DNA of 22,734 nucleotides, taken from positions 1 to 22,734 of the forward strand of contig JBNGIS010036218.1 of NCBI GenBank assembly GCA_049999725.1. Direction: 5' to 3'. The DNA comes from Haplomitrium mnioides (Eukaryota > Marchantiophyta > Haplomitriopsida > Calobryales). The notes under the pieces are model-generated. The model had not been told where the DNA came from. It saw nothing but the letters and a program-made list of their open reading frames with translations, and ran no database searches. The translations under genes were made by a program, and so were the position numbers. Shown in pieces: positions 1-8,965 of this stretch (its first letter is position 1; the number at the start of each line of letters is the position of its first letter).

Positions 1-2
1 AC

Positions 3-190
3 CTATCAACGATCCGACAAGAGGCAAGGAAAGAGTGCCGTAAAGGCGATCTATCACGGGCCTGATCAGAGGAGAAAAAGAGGTACTGGAAAGGTGATAT
101 ATCAACGATCTGGCCAAAGGAGGACGGCGGGGTGTCAAAAAGAGGATATTTCACCGATCCAACAAGGGCAAAAGTGTAAGTCTTCATGGT
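3..190. repeat. Degenerate tandem repeat, period 48-49 bp
   Basis: Four imperfect units begin at about 3, 51, 99 and 148. Each opens with a variant of CTATCAACGATCCGACAAG, continues through a purine-rich middle and closes with GAT. Spacings are 48, 48 and 49 bp, and the last unit is incomplete. There is no open reading frame across the array. The array may extend beyond the left edge of the window. It could be a satellite fragment or the repeated promoter region of another LTR; the sequence does not decide. Confidence 0.7.
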
Positions 191-220
191 TCTTATCCAG
201 AGGGTCAGGTCTTTGCGGAT

Positions 221-318
221 GACGTGGCGTTCAGCGGGGTCCGATTGTTCCTGCGGGTCTTTGACGAAGGACGTGGCGCTCTAATATGGTCCGAGGGTTC
301 CTGCGGGTCAGCTTTGGG
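221..318. repeat. Second tandem pair, period 49 bp
   Basis: Two adjacent units start at 221 and 270 with GACGTGGCG and share the later block TTCCTGCGGGTC. A more diverged relative, with GATGTGGCGCTC followed by CTGCGGG, lies near 590-630. The spacing is the same as in the array at 3-190, but the unit sequence is different. The array runs into the assembly gap, so its true copy number is unknown. Confidence 0.55.
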
Positions 319-331
319 TCAACTACGGAAT

Positions 332-431
332 NNNNNNNNNNNNNNNNNNNNNNNNNNNNNNNNNNNNNNNNNNNNNNNNNNNNNNNNNNNNNNNNNNNNN
401 NNNNNNNNNNNNNNNNNNNNNNNNNNNNNNN
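332..431. other. Assembly gap of exactly 100 N
   Basis: One hundred consecutive N, the conventional placeholder for a scaffold gap of unknown size. The hexamer CGGAAT ends the left contig (about 326-331) and begins the right contig (432-437). The real gap could therefore be small, or the two ends could come from a tandem repeat. Apparent ORFs spanning the N run are artefacts. Confidence 0.98.
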
Positions 432-1280
432 CGGAATCTGGTCAAGGCGACGGTCCGCCTACCCCTTTGCGGGGCAGCAGCGGACGGCGCTGTGCGGATG
501 ACGTGGAAGGCAAGACACGTGGCGACCTGTGGTGTTCCGAGGGCGACGGCGGGATTCCGAAGAGTGGCGGGGTTCCGGGGCATTTTTCGGAGATGTGGCG
601 CTCATGTGGGCCTCTGGGAATCTGCGGGAATCTTAGAGATCCCTCGGGAATCTTAAGACTCGCGAATCCAACGGGCTCCCTCGATGCGCCACATGTCAGC
701 TGTCGAACATCCGATGAATCTCACGGGGTGTCAGGCTAACACGAAGAAAACGCAAGGGAAAAAGGTACCTGTCCACTCAAAAGCAGATTGCCAGAGCTAT
801 AGATGTCAGATTCGCGGGAAATCAGCCTTGTTGGAAAGTAAACGATGAGGCGCAGCGGTTGGCATCATTTTCACCCCCTGAATCTTGTAGAAAACCCACC
901 TACGAGCCATGTAAAAATGCGGGATACACCTCTCGGCCGTCAGATAAGTGAAACAGGGACTTCCAAGGAAGGGCGGTGATGAATCGTCAAGGCTAGAGGG
1001 GAAACTAGCGCGGGGATAGACTACCTTGCTCTAAAGCTATGGGGACTGTTTTTGGGGTGCAAGGAAAGCAGCGAGATACGGAGGAGAGACTTCTGGTGAG
1101 GGGGTGTACTCGTGAGGGAATGTTATCACAGGGTGGAGGTGAACTGAGGGAGTGCTGGGAATCGCTGGGCAGGAGGCTCTAGAGGCTCAGACTACTCAGG
1201 TGTACTCGCATGTGAAGGCAGGCCAGCATTTGGAGGTGGACCAACACTTAGAGGAGAGGAGGATTCTTTCAGTCTGTATT
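432..1280. other. GC-rich flank without a recognisable gene
   Basis: No coding domain is recognised on either strand. The first 250 bases carry repeated blocks such as GGGAATCT and GTGGCG. They also contain ATTCCGAAGAG, an 11-mer found in the regulatory part of the element 1 LTRs (near 5238 and 15181). This fits the promoter region of another, related LTR, but no LTR ends, primer site or polypurine tract could be placed. Confidence 0.4.
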
Positions 1281-2243
1281 TCGTGAAGGGCAGCCAAGGG
1301 GGGGTCCTGGTGTCAGCTCAGCTTTGGTTTGTGCAGGAGATCAGTCCCAACAACATTCGGAGAAGGTTGCTGGCGTTAAAATCTTGTGGAGTCAAGAGAG
1401 GAGTGGTTGTGTTAGTGCCCGTGCACTACAGAGAAGATCCCTTCGAAGCTCAAGGTGGAGTGGGTGGTCAGCAGTCGAGAGGACTATCTTCCAAAGGTGG
1501 AAGTTAAAGAAATCCTCTTCCAAGCCTGAGGAAGTAAAGTCAGGGCTTCTCGCGAGGGAAGTTGAAAAACTATCTGGATAAGAGTGCGTGGGTGAGGAGC
1601 AAGAGGAAGGCTGGAATTGCTGAAGGAAGGTTGAAGGAGAGATGGGTTCTTGAGAGGTGAACAAGGCTGCAATGTTGGCAAGACAGGGCGTGTGTGTAGA
1701 TGTGTATGTTTATGTGTATTGTTAGATTTTGTGTTCTATTTGGAGTTCTGGGAAGTTCTTAGTTTAGAAGGTCTGCATTCTATTTACCAAATCCTGAGGA
1801 TACCCTAAACAGGGGAGGTCAGGAATAACAGCATTGTATTATGATAATTGGATGTTGGGATCTATTTCCCTTCTTTGTACAAGGTGATTGAGTCCAGATT
1901 TGGGCTCTGAAGTATATTTTGGAATTTATTCAGCAGCAAGTCTATTCACCTATGTGTGTGTGTCCTTGAGAAATGCATGTGAATGAGCAAGGGGGCTGCT
2001 GAATGACTCACCAAGAGGCCAGAATCAGATGCTCTGGTCTATCTGCCCATGTCTTCCAAGTCGCACCTTTCGAGGTTAAGGCCTGAAGAAGGGGTGTGAC
2101 CTGCATCTGTGGGCACTAAAGTTGTGTGCTTGGGTGTTGTGCTTGGGTTTTGTTGAGGGTTGTGCAACACTCCAGAGTTGGTAAGTAGAAGTTGGGGTCC
2201 ATTCGGTGTAAAGCCCCTCCCATAAAACGTCCCGAAACACTAA
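1281..2243. other. Flanking sequence, nothing recognised
   Basis: Short overlapping ORFs (for example 1324-1581 +, 85 codons, and 1392-1664 -, 90 codons) have no recognisable motif and look like chance openings. A GT-rich stretch lies at about 1690-1720 and a short TGTGTGTG run near 1950. There is no sign of the integrase core or 3' LTR of element 2, which would be expected here if element 1 had inserted cleanly into element 2 and the left side had survived. Confidence 0.4.
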
Positions 2244-2306
2244 GTCAGCCCTTAAGTGGGGTAAACTCTATCGGAAAAGAGTTAAGGCTCCGACCAGGGG
2301 GCTGAC
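2244..2306. repeat. Imperfect inverted repeat (hairpin) at the broken LTR edge
   Basis: The outer arms GTCAGCCC (2244-2251) and GGGCTGAC (2299-2306) are perfect complements. An inner pair AACTCT (2264-2269) and AGAGTT (2278-2283) encloses an 8-nt loop. Homology between the two LTRs of element 1 starts about two bases after the right arm. The hairpin therefore abuts the breakpoint where about 640 bp of the 5' LTR has been lost. Confidence 0.6.
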
Positions 2307-2308
2307 AG

Positions 2309-4289
2309 TTTTGAGGAGCTGAGGGCTTTGGAACTTTGCGGGGAGGATCTGGGATCATAACTTGCGAAGTATGATCAGTTAGAGGAACTTTGAGAGAGTG
2401 GAAGTAGTCGATGGAGAATTGGTGGTCTCCTTCTGAGGGGAATTTGTGCATTACAATGAAGAAGTGGTAAGTAAAATTTACCATCTTCTTGAGATAGATA
2501 ACCCAAAAGAAAAATTGAAGCAAGATGGGCATCTTGCCTATTTGTGTCTCGATCCGTCTATAACCAATGATGGTTACAAGATCCAAGAGATAACCGATCC
2601 CTTGTTGCAAGAATTCGTGCAAGTTTTTGGCACAATTCTTTTTCAGCCAAAGCCTAGATATGTTACAAAGACAAATCTCTTTGTTTTGTTAAACCTATGG
2701 AGAGGGTACACCAAGGAGATGACCCAGTTTATTTACAATAGGATCCTTAACTATTTTCGAATCAGCTGGGGAAAGAGTCCGGTTATCTGGCAAGCAAGAT
2801 TCATTCTATATCATATGGAAGCCAACGGAGTCTATACTTCGGAAGAGCGGGACTTGCTGGCAAGGGACCAGAGGACAGTTTCAGAAGAGACAATTTGGAC
2901 AAATGGAGTCCCAAGTAAGCCTGGAAGGAAACCATGGAAGATGCCTTCCATTGACCCAATTCCGAGAGAAAGAGTGGAAATCCAAATTTCCAATTCGCCT
3001 TATCCAAAGCCGCAGAAGAGGGCTCAAACAAACTCAAAGGAAATCTGGGTGGCAAAGTCTAATCAAGTAGGGAAGGTCTCTAAGGATGCTGGAGTTTACC
3101 TCTTAGCATGTCCGAAGCCAAGAGAGAGGTGAACCATCGATATGATAGATTTGGGAGAAGGAAGTGTCGATTGGGGCATAACATTGGAGGAACTTGATGC
3201 CTAGCGAGAGGCCCAGAAAAAGGGAGATGGAGCAGGTCCAAGTTCAGATTCTAGAAGGGATTCTACATCAAGCTCAGCGACAATTCTAGAAGCCGAAGAA
3301 GAGGAACCCAATGTAGTGCTTCTGGAGGTACGTAACGCGAGATCGAGGGAGGGTCGTTTACAACCAGTGTTGAGTCCAATGGAGGAGGAAGGCCACAATG
3401 CAGGTGTATGCCTAGTTGAGGAAGGGAATGAAGGAAAAAGTGAGGCAGAGGAAAGACTGAAAACGGCTTTGGAGAAATCGTCGGATGAACCTCCAGCTAT
3501 TGAGAAGAAAGCGGAAATGATCGAGAGGGAATCCGATACTGAGGCCGAAAACTGGATGAGTACCTTTCAATTGTTAAAACAAAAGATTGAAATCAAGGAG
3601 GGTCGATTGGAGAAAATGATCAAAGAAGAAAGGAAGACTTCTAAGATTCTTCAGAAGTCCTTGGCACAATTGCAAAAAGAAAAGCAGAGAGATTCCAAGG
3701 AATTGGCTCAAGTGGAGACGTTGCAAAAGCGGGTTGCAGCATTGGAAGCTTTGTTGAAGCAAAGGGAAGAGAGCTTTTATTTCCAGGAAGAGAAATTCTC
3801 GAAGGTAGAAAAGGAGATTCGCGAGGAAAGAGCCAGCAGCTCTTCGGAGAAAAGGTGTTGCTGGAGTCCGAAGCGTGCAAGCTGATAAGTGAAATGGCAG
3901 GGATGGAGGCGGAGAAGCGTAGTCAAGAAGAGAAGGAAAAGGAATGGAGGCAATTATATCAAGCGCTCCAAACATCAAAATTCATCCAGGAGAATCGAGC
4001 GAACACAATGCAAAGGAAGTTCACAGAATGGCAAAGGGACACCTTGGAAAGAGAGAAACGGGAATTTTCGGAAGACTTGTTGAAGTCAGCTTGTGATGCG
4101 ACGGGATTAAAACAAATGTGGGATAAGGTTCAGGAGGTCCAAAATGCAACTCTGGATAGGATGGGTGTAAGCATGCAAAGGCTTGTTTTCGACTTAGATG
4201 AAGCCAATCAGGAGTTTTCAAACGTACAAGAGCAATTGGCAGCTCTGGAGGAGCGGAGATATGCGGAAGTAACTCGGGATTTATTCTGA
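2309..4289 (+). pseudogene. LTR-embedded ORF, copy in 5' LTR (N-terminus missing)
   Basis: Broken copy of a protein of about 740 residues of unknown function, encoded wholly inside the LTR in the same direction as gag-pol. This copy lacks the first about 81 codons. Premature stops are TAG 2380, TGA 2434, TGA 3130 and TAG 3202. A 7-bp shortening of a GAGGAAA tandem near 3826 shifts the frame, so the last part is read in another phase (3855-4289). Where this copy has TGA at 2434 and TAG at 2380, the 3' LTR copy has CGA and CAG, so these stops arose after insertion. The predicted protein has a globular N-terminal half, including an aromatic-rich stretch around I-S-W-G-K-S (near 2765), then an acidic linker and a long Glu/Lys/Gln/Leu-rich coiled coil (about 3540-4270). 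It ends T-R-D-L-F. Confidence 0.8.
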
Positions 4290-5758
4290 GTAAATTCTTC
4301 GGAGGACATTTTCAAGTTACCTTAGAGTAGAAAGTCCTTCTGTCATTTCATAAGTGTCGTTTTGGATAGTCTTGCGTTTGTATAAGTCTCCTCAGGACTT
4401 TAAACTGAGGGTTGCTTTCACTGATTATTGAAGCGGTGGCTATTTTGTGCTATATGCTAAGTAAAGAATTCATTCAAGAAGATTCCGAGTTGTGTAGAGA
4501 TTGTATTCTATCATTTGATCTAGAGTAAGGAAGAGAACCTGCTTGAGCGAGAACATAAAAGAAATCTGTTCTTGATGAAGGAAAGGAACTTAATTTGATT
4601 GCCTTCTTGTTCATATGAATGCACGAATTGTCATCTAGAGAAAGAAGGCAGAATCGGCTTAAGCTTTTCGGAATTTGACTTTGAATGGATGATGTGTTAA
4701 AAATCAGCAAAGTTGCCCAAGAAGGGAGTCGACTATGGTAGGGAGGTGTATCCTGAGCAAATCGTAGGGCCTACGTGATCGCTGAGGCGAGTAGGATCCT
4801 TGTTGAAAAGGCAAAAGGATTAAGGGGAAGAATCGGTGAGAATTAACCATGCAGGTTGACAGATCTTTTGGGTTGAGTTCCAGTCGACGAACTGGAAATC
4901 ACTGAGAATTTCCAATCTCTTGCTCAAGGTGCGAACCTTAAATCCAAAGACCCAACGTAACTAGCTACGAGAAAGAGAAGAGGGAAAAGAAGAAGATCGA
5001 AGAGCCAGAGAAGCTTCTCCTTTGTCCTTGTGATTCGCAAGGGAGAAAACGAATTGCTCGGATGATGCGCGAGCATAAATAAAGCACAAATTTGGTGAAA
5101 GTGGGAGTCAAAAGAGCGAATGTGGAAACAGGATCAGAAGGATCCGAAGTATCGGAAGAACGCGTGGCAAAAGGAGGTGTCTAGCGGAAGTTTACGCTAG
5201 AAGTCAGAAGTTCGGATTCGGAAGGGATCGAGGTTCATTCCGAAGAGGGATTTCCGAAGTCCGAAGGAACGAGCGGAACGACGGTCAAGCTTCCAGGAGG
5301 AAAATGGCGTCGGACGGCTGCGTTCCAAAATGTACGATTGTCGGGAAGCGGTAAGAGTTAGAAGTGACGTCAGCTAAGGCATCGCGTAGTTGTTAGGTCA
5401 ACGTACGAGGGACATGCGGAGAAAGGACAGAAAAGGACGAGGCGTTCCAACTTCCGAGTTGACTGTGGCGTCAGACGGCTGGCGGATCAGGGTCAGAAGT
5501 AGAGCTTCGAAATTGTTAGATAGAACCAGAAGCAGTGCTTTGGAATTTGTTTTCAGGCTTGATGTAATCCGATTTGAAATTCTGCAATCCAATTTGGAGC
5601 CTGAAGAAGGTGATGGTGAACCCTAGATTGTCCTGAATTTTGGAAGTGAAGATTTCCCTGAGAATTAAGACTCTTTTGTCACAAAACCACTGTCCTCCCC
5701 GAGTAAAAGAACCCGTAGAAGGGTAAATCTCAAATTGTTGGGATCACCACTATACTGC
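4290..5758 (+). promoter_or_regulatory. Non-coding distal part of 5' LTR (probable promoter, R and U5)
   Basis: No ORF is conserved between the LTR copies here; the match is 14233-15670. It holds an AT-rich ATAAATAAA (5075-5083, repeated exactly at 15018-15026) that could act as a TATA box or poly(A) signal. A purine tract lies at about 4970-4998. Scattered TTCGGA/TCCGAA hexamers occur between about 5120 and 5270, together with two variants of GGCGTCGGACGGCTG (about 5310 and 5468) and a conserved hairpin (5181-5200). LTR promoters drive the genomic RNA in this family. Which signal is used here is inference. Confidence 0.5.
5181..5200 (+). repeat. Perfect small hairpin conserved in both LTRs
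   Basis: CTAGCG, an 8-nt loop GAAGTTTA, then CGCTAG. The same 20 bases recur unchanged at 15124-15143 in the 3' LTR although the surroundings differ by about 5%. Each arm keeps its CpG. Confidence 0.7.
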
Positions 5759-5769
5759 ATACAAATTTT

Positions 5770-5787
5770 TGGCACCGTTGCCGGGGA
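5770..5787 (+). other. Primer-binding site, tRNA-Asp
   Basis: TGGCACCGTTGCCGGGGA matches the complement of the last 18 bases of plant tRNA-Asp(GTC), TGGCGCCGTTGCCGGGGA as I recall it, with one G-to-A change. It lies 10 bases after the LTR end CA at 5758-5759. This is where the tRNA would prime minus-strand DNA synthesis. The same tRNA type is known for Athila-like elements. Confidence 0.9.
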
Positions 5788-5879
5788 GGCGAACGGTTTG
5801 GTGACAGGAGAAAATAAAATTGCTTGTATAAGAAATCTTGAAGAAGAATCAGGATAATTAGAGGGACTCTATCTGCCAT

Positions 5880-7882
5880 ATGTCTAGAGCACCTTGGGAT
5901 TCTAGTACTCATCTGGGATCCGAGGGTAGATTGGAAAGGCAATTAGCTAGAGAAGAAAGGCAAAGAAGACGCAATATCTAGAGGCAAGCGTGGATTGCAT
6001 CGAGAAGAGCGCTAAGATTTGGTTCCCCAATTGGAAGGGGGGAAGGGACATTGGTGAGAGACAAAGTTTGTGACATTGAAGGCAGAGCGTCTGAGTCTAA
6101 AGAGGAATCAGAAGAGGAGGTTAGATCCGTCCCTTCGGAGGAAGGAGATAACCCTTCGGGGGAGTTTCCGAATTTGTTGTTCAAAGCAGGACCTTTTTCG
6201 GAGCCATCCTTAGAATCTCAAGGAAGCACTCCGCTTGGATCACCGAGTGGAGGAGGAGGAGGATCTCCAAGAGGATCTCCCAGTCTAGTACAAAGACCGA
6301 CTCAGATGGCCACTCCTATCAAGACTCATCTCAAATATTTCTACTTTAGCGGAAACAAGGGAGGAGATGCGGTAGATCTTTTCGTAGATCGTTTCCATTC
6401 GGTGTCCAAAGCAAATGGAGAAGATGCAAATGATGATTAGCTTCAGATTTTACCAAGGCTATTGACGCATCTTGCTCAGAAATGGTATGCATCTTTGGAT
6501 GCAGTATAAAAGTCTACATACCCTTTGTTAAGAGCTGCTCTGTTGAAACATTTCTGGGATACGGGCTATGAGTCGCGAGTAATGGCAGATTTGTTGAGGA
6601 TCAAAAGAACAAAACGCATGTCCTTAAAGAAATATACACAGGAAGTTAAAAGATTGGCATCCAAGCTGGATCCACCACAAGGAGAATTATTTATGTTGGA
6701 GACCTACATCAAAGGTTTGGCTCCTTCAATGCAGAGATATTGCAAGCAGCAAAAGCCGGTAACTTTGCAAGATGCAATAGAGGCTGCGGAGACATTTGAG
6801 CTCTCAAATCGGAATATCGAATCCAAGACTAGAGCGTTTACAAGAGAAGATAAGAAAGGGAAGAAGATGTTGGAATCAGATAATGAACTTCCTACATCTT
6901 CGGAGTCAGGATCGGATACTGATGAATCGGCACAATTGGAATCCAACTTAGAAGAAGAAGGACACACCTCTAAAAATCGGAAGTCGAAGTCCAAAACTTT
7001 GAAATATGCAGTAGCAAACTTGGGAAAGAAATTTGCAAGACTGGAAGTTAGGCTGAAAACGCCGAAGGCAAAGCAAGCATCTGCTGTGGAAAGACAGAGG
7101 ATTTACTGTGCGAACTGTGCAAGGGAAGGACATACTACATCGGAATGTCGGGTGGATTCGAATAGTATGTACTATACCTATTGTCGGAGGCCATGGCACA
7201 TGTTGGCAACATGCAAGAGTTTATCAAATATGATTCTGGCAAGGAATCCATGCCACAAGTTCAATATGCACAGGAGCAATACGAGCCGATGTACCTTAAT
7301 CAGATGGAGCTTGTCTACTCGTTTATTGGACCATATGGGAATCAGCAGTACTCTAACCAGACCCTTGCACATGGGATTCCTCGAACTATATTACAGCCAG
7401 TGAGGCCAGCAGGACCTCGAAGGATGGTGTGCTTCAATTGTGAGGATCCTAACCATTAAACGAATTCATGTCCACATCTGAAACCACAGATTAGAAATAT
7501 TCTTTTCTACGAGAATTGTAAGGAGGGAGGTCATACCATAGCCAATTGTCCTAAGCCAATGCAAGGACCTCAATGGGCAATACACTATGTTCAAATCCCA
7601 GAAGAAGACAATCAATTGGAAGTGGCACAGGTGGAAGTAGAGTCTGATGAGGATTATCAGGTCTATCGTGTGAAGACCCGAAGTCAAGATCGGAAGAAAG
7701 TAGGGGAGAAAGAGTCACTCAAAAATCCCATGGTCAAAATGTTAAAGCGTCCATTAATTAATAAAGATGTATCTGATTTAAATTACGACTGGAATAATCT
7801 GAAATTGTTTTCTTCTGTGGATCGGGACATATCTGAAGAAGTTCATGCTGAATTGGAAAAATCCTTACCAAAGAGAGTCTGA
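5880..7882 (+). pseudogene. gag: gag region of element 1 (capsid and nucleocapsid), interrupted
   Basis: Structural Gag part of the polyprotein, which would form the virus-like particle and bind the RNA. The ATG at 5880 is the first in this frame after the leader. The phase continues through in-frame stops TAG 5979, TAG 6438 and TAA 6507 to a one-base frameshift near 7214, then in the -1 phase through TAA 7457 to TGA 7880. An N-terminal Ser/Gly/Glu-rich region is followed by a retrotransposon Gag domain (about 6330-6800), with W-Y-A-S-L preceding the stop at 6507 and a T-Q-E-V-K-R-L-A motif after it. Next come an acidic/basic linker and four CX2CX4HX4C zinc knuckles (7107-7549). The start at 5880 is 92 bases after the primer site, a usual spacing. 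The tail of this region, with V-K-T-R-S (near 7672) and D-I-S-E-E-V (near 7827), has counterparts in element 2. Confidence 0.88.
7107..7549 (+). other. Four zinc-knuckle motifs in Gag
   Basis: Fourteen-residue CCHC boxes lie at 7107-7148 (intact), 7173-7214 (first Cys replaced by Tyr), 7430-7471 (all ligands present but a stop at 7457 inside the box) and 7508-7549 (first Cys replaced by Tyr). Both Cys-to-Tyr changes fit a single G-to-A transition. The frame changes between boxes two and three. Zinc knuckles bind genomic RNA in retroelement nucleocapsids. One or two is the usual number, so four is unusual. Confidence 0.85.
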
Positions 7883-8965
7883 TTCCAAGAATCCTCTCCC
7901 TCTAGATTGGAAAAAGCCAAAGTCAATGAATTACCGCAAGGCTATGACTTGGCAAAAGCTATTGGTGGATGACAGGCAAATGTTACATTTGAAGAACTAT
8001 TATAAGCCTTTCCGTAGGTAAAAAGAGCAGTCCAAAGACTGGCGAAGGGAAAAATGAGGAAGCCAGTTCTTCTGGTTGTCAATTCCTGGACTGCGGAAGT
8101 CCGTGATGATCGAGGCGCTCCCAAGGTTGATGTGGAGATAACCGAGTGTATTGTCAAGAGCGTTCCAGTAGATGGAGGCTCTAGGGTAAATATCATGATC
8201 GAAAAGACAATGCAAGATCTAGAAATTCGAGGATTGAAGCTGACTCGGAAGATTCTGAGAATGGCTGATCAAATGAGAGTGGATCCGACAGGGATATTAA
8301 AGGACATTCCGACAATAATTGGTGGGGTTACGTTCAAGTTGGATTACGTAGTAATCAAGCCTCCAATGGAGAGTTCCTACCCATTATTGTTGGGATGACC
8401 TTGGTTATACAAGGCTGGAGTGGTCACCGACTGGAAGAAGAAGAAATTTTTTTTTGGAAGCAGTCCACAGATTACTCTACCTTTAACGAAAGAGGCTTAT
8501 TAGGGTGAAACAGAAGAGGATTTACCAGGTTATACATCGGATGTATCATTAAATGGTCGAGAAGAGTCCACTCGGATTGTAGGAGGATTCCAATGGTCTG
8601 CCGAAGAGTCAAATGAAGAAAATTGGACTTTGGTAGAGGATGAGGTTTCCAAAGTAACTTGTTGGAACTTAGCAATGATCGATGACTTACTTTCTAGAGC
8701 TCACGACATGGTAGATGGTCCCAGTGTGGTGGCTGTTCTTCCTCAACCTCTAGCAGAATTGTCTGTATCCCGAGAGGGATTTTCAAAAGAAGATCAAATT
8801 CAACTAATAAATATTAGAACGGACTTTGAGCCGAAACGATTAAAAGTGTCAAAGGAACAAACAGGAAAATCTTTGGATGCTTATAAAGAGCTCATATCTA
8901 AATTTCAAGATGTGTTTGCATGGAGCTATAAGGATTTGAAAGGTGTAGCTCCTGAAACCTGCTAG
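7883..8965 (+). pseudogene. pol: pol, aspartic protease region of element 1
   Basis: Continues the gag phase. The active-site motif V-D-G-G-S (Asp codon at 8171-8173) is the D-S/T-G equivalent of retropepsins. It is followed by the conserved L-R-M-A-D-Q block (near 8258), an I-G-G-V-T-F-K-L-D segment and Y-P-L-L-L-G before a stop where Arg-Pro-Trp is expected (TGA 8396, readily explained by CGA to TGA). Other premature stops are TGA 7970, TAA 8003, TAG 8015, TAG 8501 and TAG 8963. The protease would cut Gag-Pol into mature proteins. The piece 8630-8965 is the protease-RT linker; its end, with F-A-W-S-Y-K-D-L-K-G, is a standard sequence just upstream of RT. Confidence 0.9.

Larger units (their letters stand above)
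2308..5759 (+). repeat. 5' LTR of element 1, truncated at its 5' end
   Basis: Colinear with 12251-15671 of the 3' LTR. Homology starts at GTTTTGAGGAG (2308) and ends at TATACTGCA (5759), 10 bases before the primer site. The first about 636 bp of the LTR, including its TG end, is absent. Aligned by hand, 2449-2704 versus 12392-12647 differ at 15 of 256 sites and 4141-4289 versus 14084-14232 at 7 of 149 sites. Nineteen of those 22 differences are transitions. The copies also differ by several small indels and a 32-bp deletion. The LTR contains a protein-coding relic (next entry). Confidence 0.95.

Noticed and set aside
224-739. 171-codon ORF across the N gap, plus overlapping ORFs 286-501 and 323-583
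   Set aside because: They run through 100 unknown bases and tandem-repeat DNA and have no motif; artefacts of the gap.
1308-1330. TGGTGTCAGCTC as a possible tRNA-Met primer-binding site
   Set aside because: Only the first bases resemble the initiator tRNA-Met complement; no LTR end or gag follows.
1283-1681. Overlapping ORFs on both strands in the left flank
   Set aside because: Short, mutually overlapping, without recognisable motifs.
2245-2622. 125-codon - strand ORF (and 12095-12589 - in the other LTR)
   Set aside because: Antisense shadows of the LTR-embedded ORF; openness follows from the sense codon pattern.
7200-7403. Programmed -1 ribosomal frameshift between Gag knuckles two and three
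   Set aside because: The phase change has -1 geometry, but no canonical slippery heptamer is visible and the shift falls inside Gag rather than at a Gag/Pol border. A simple indel in a decayed gene is more likely.
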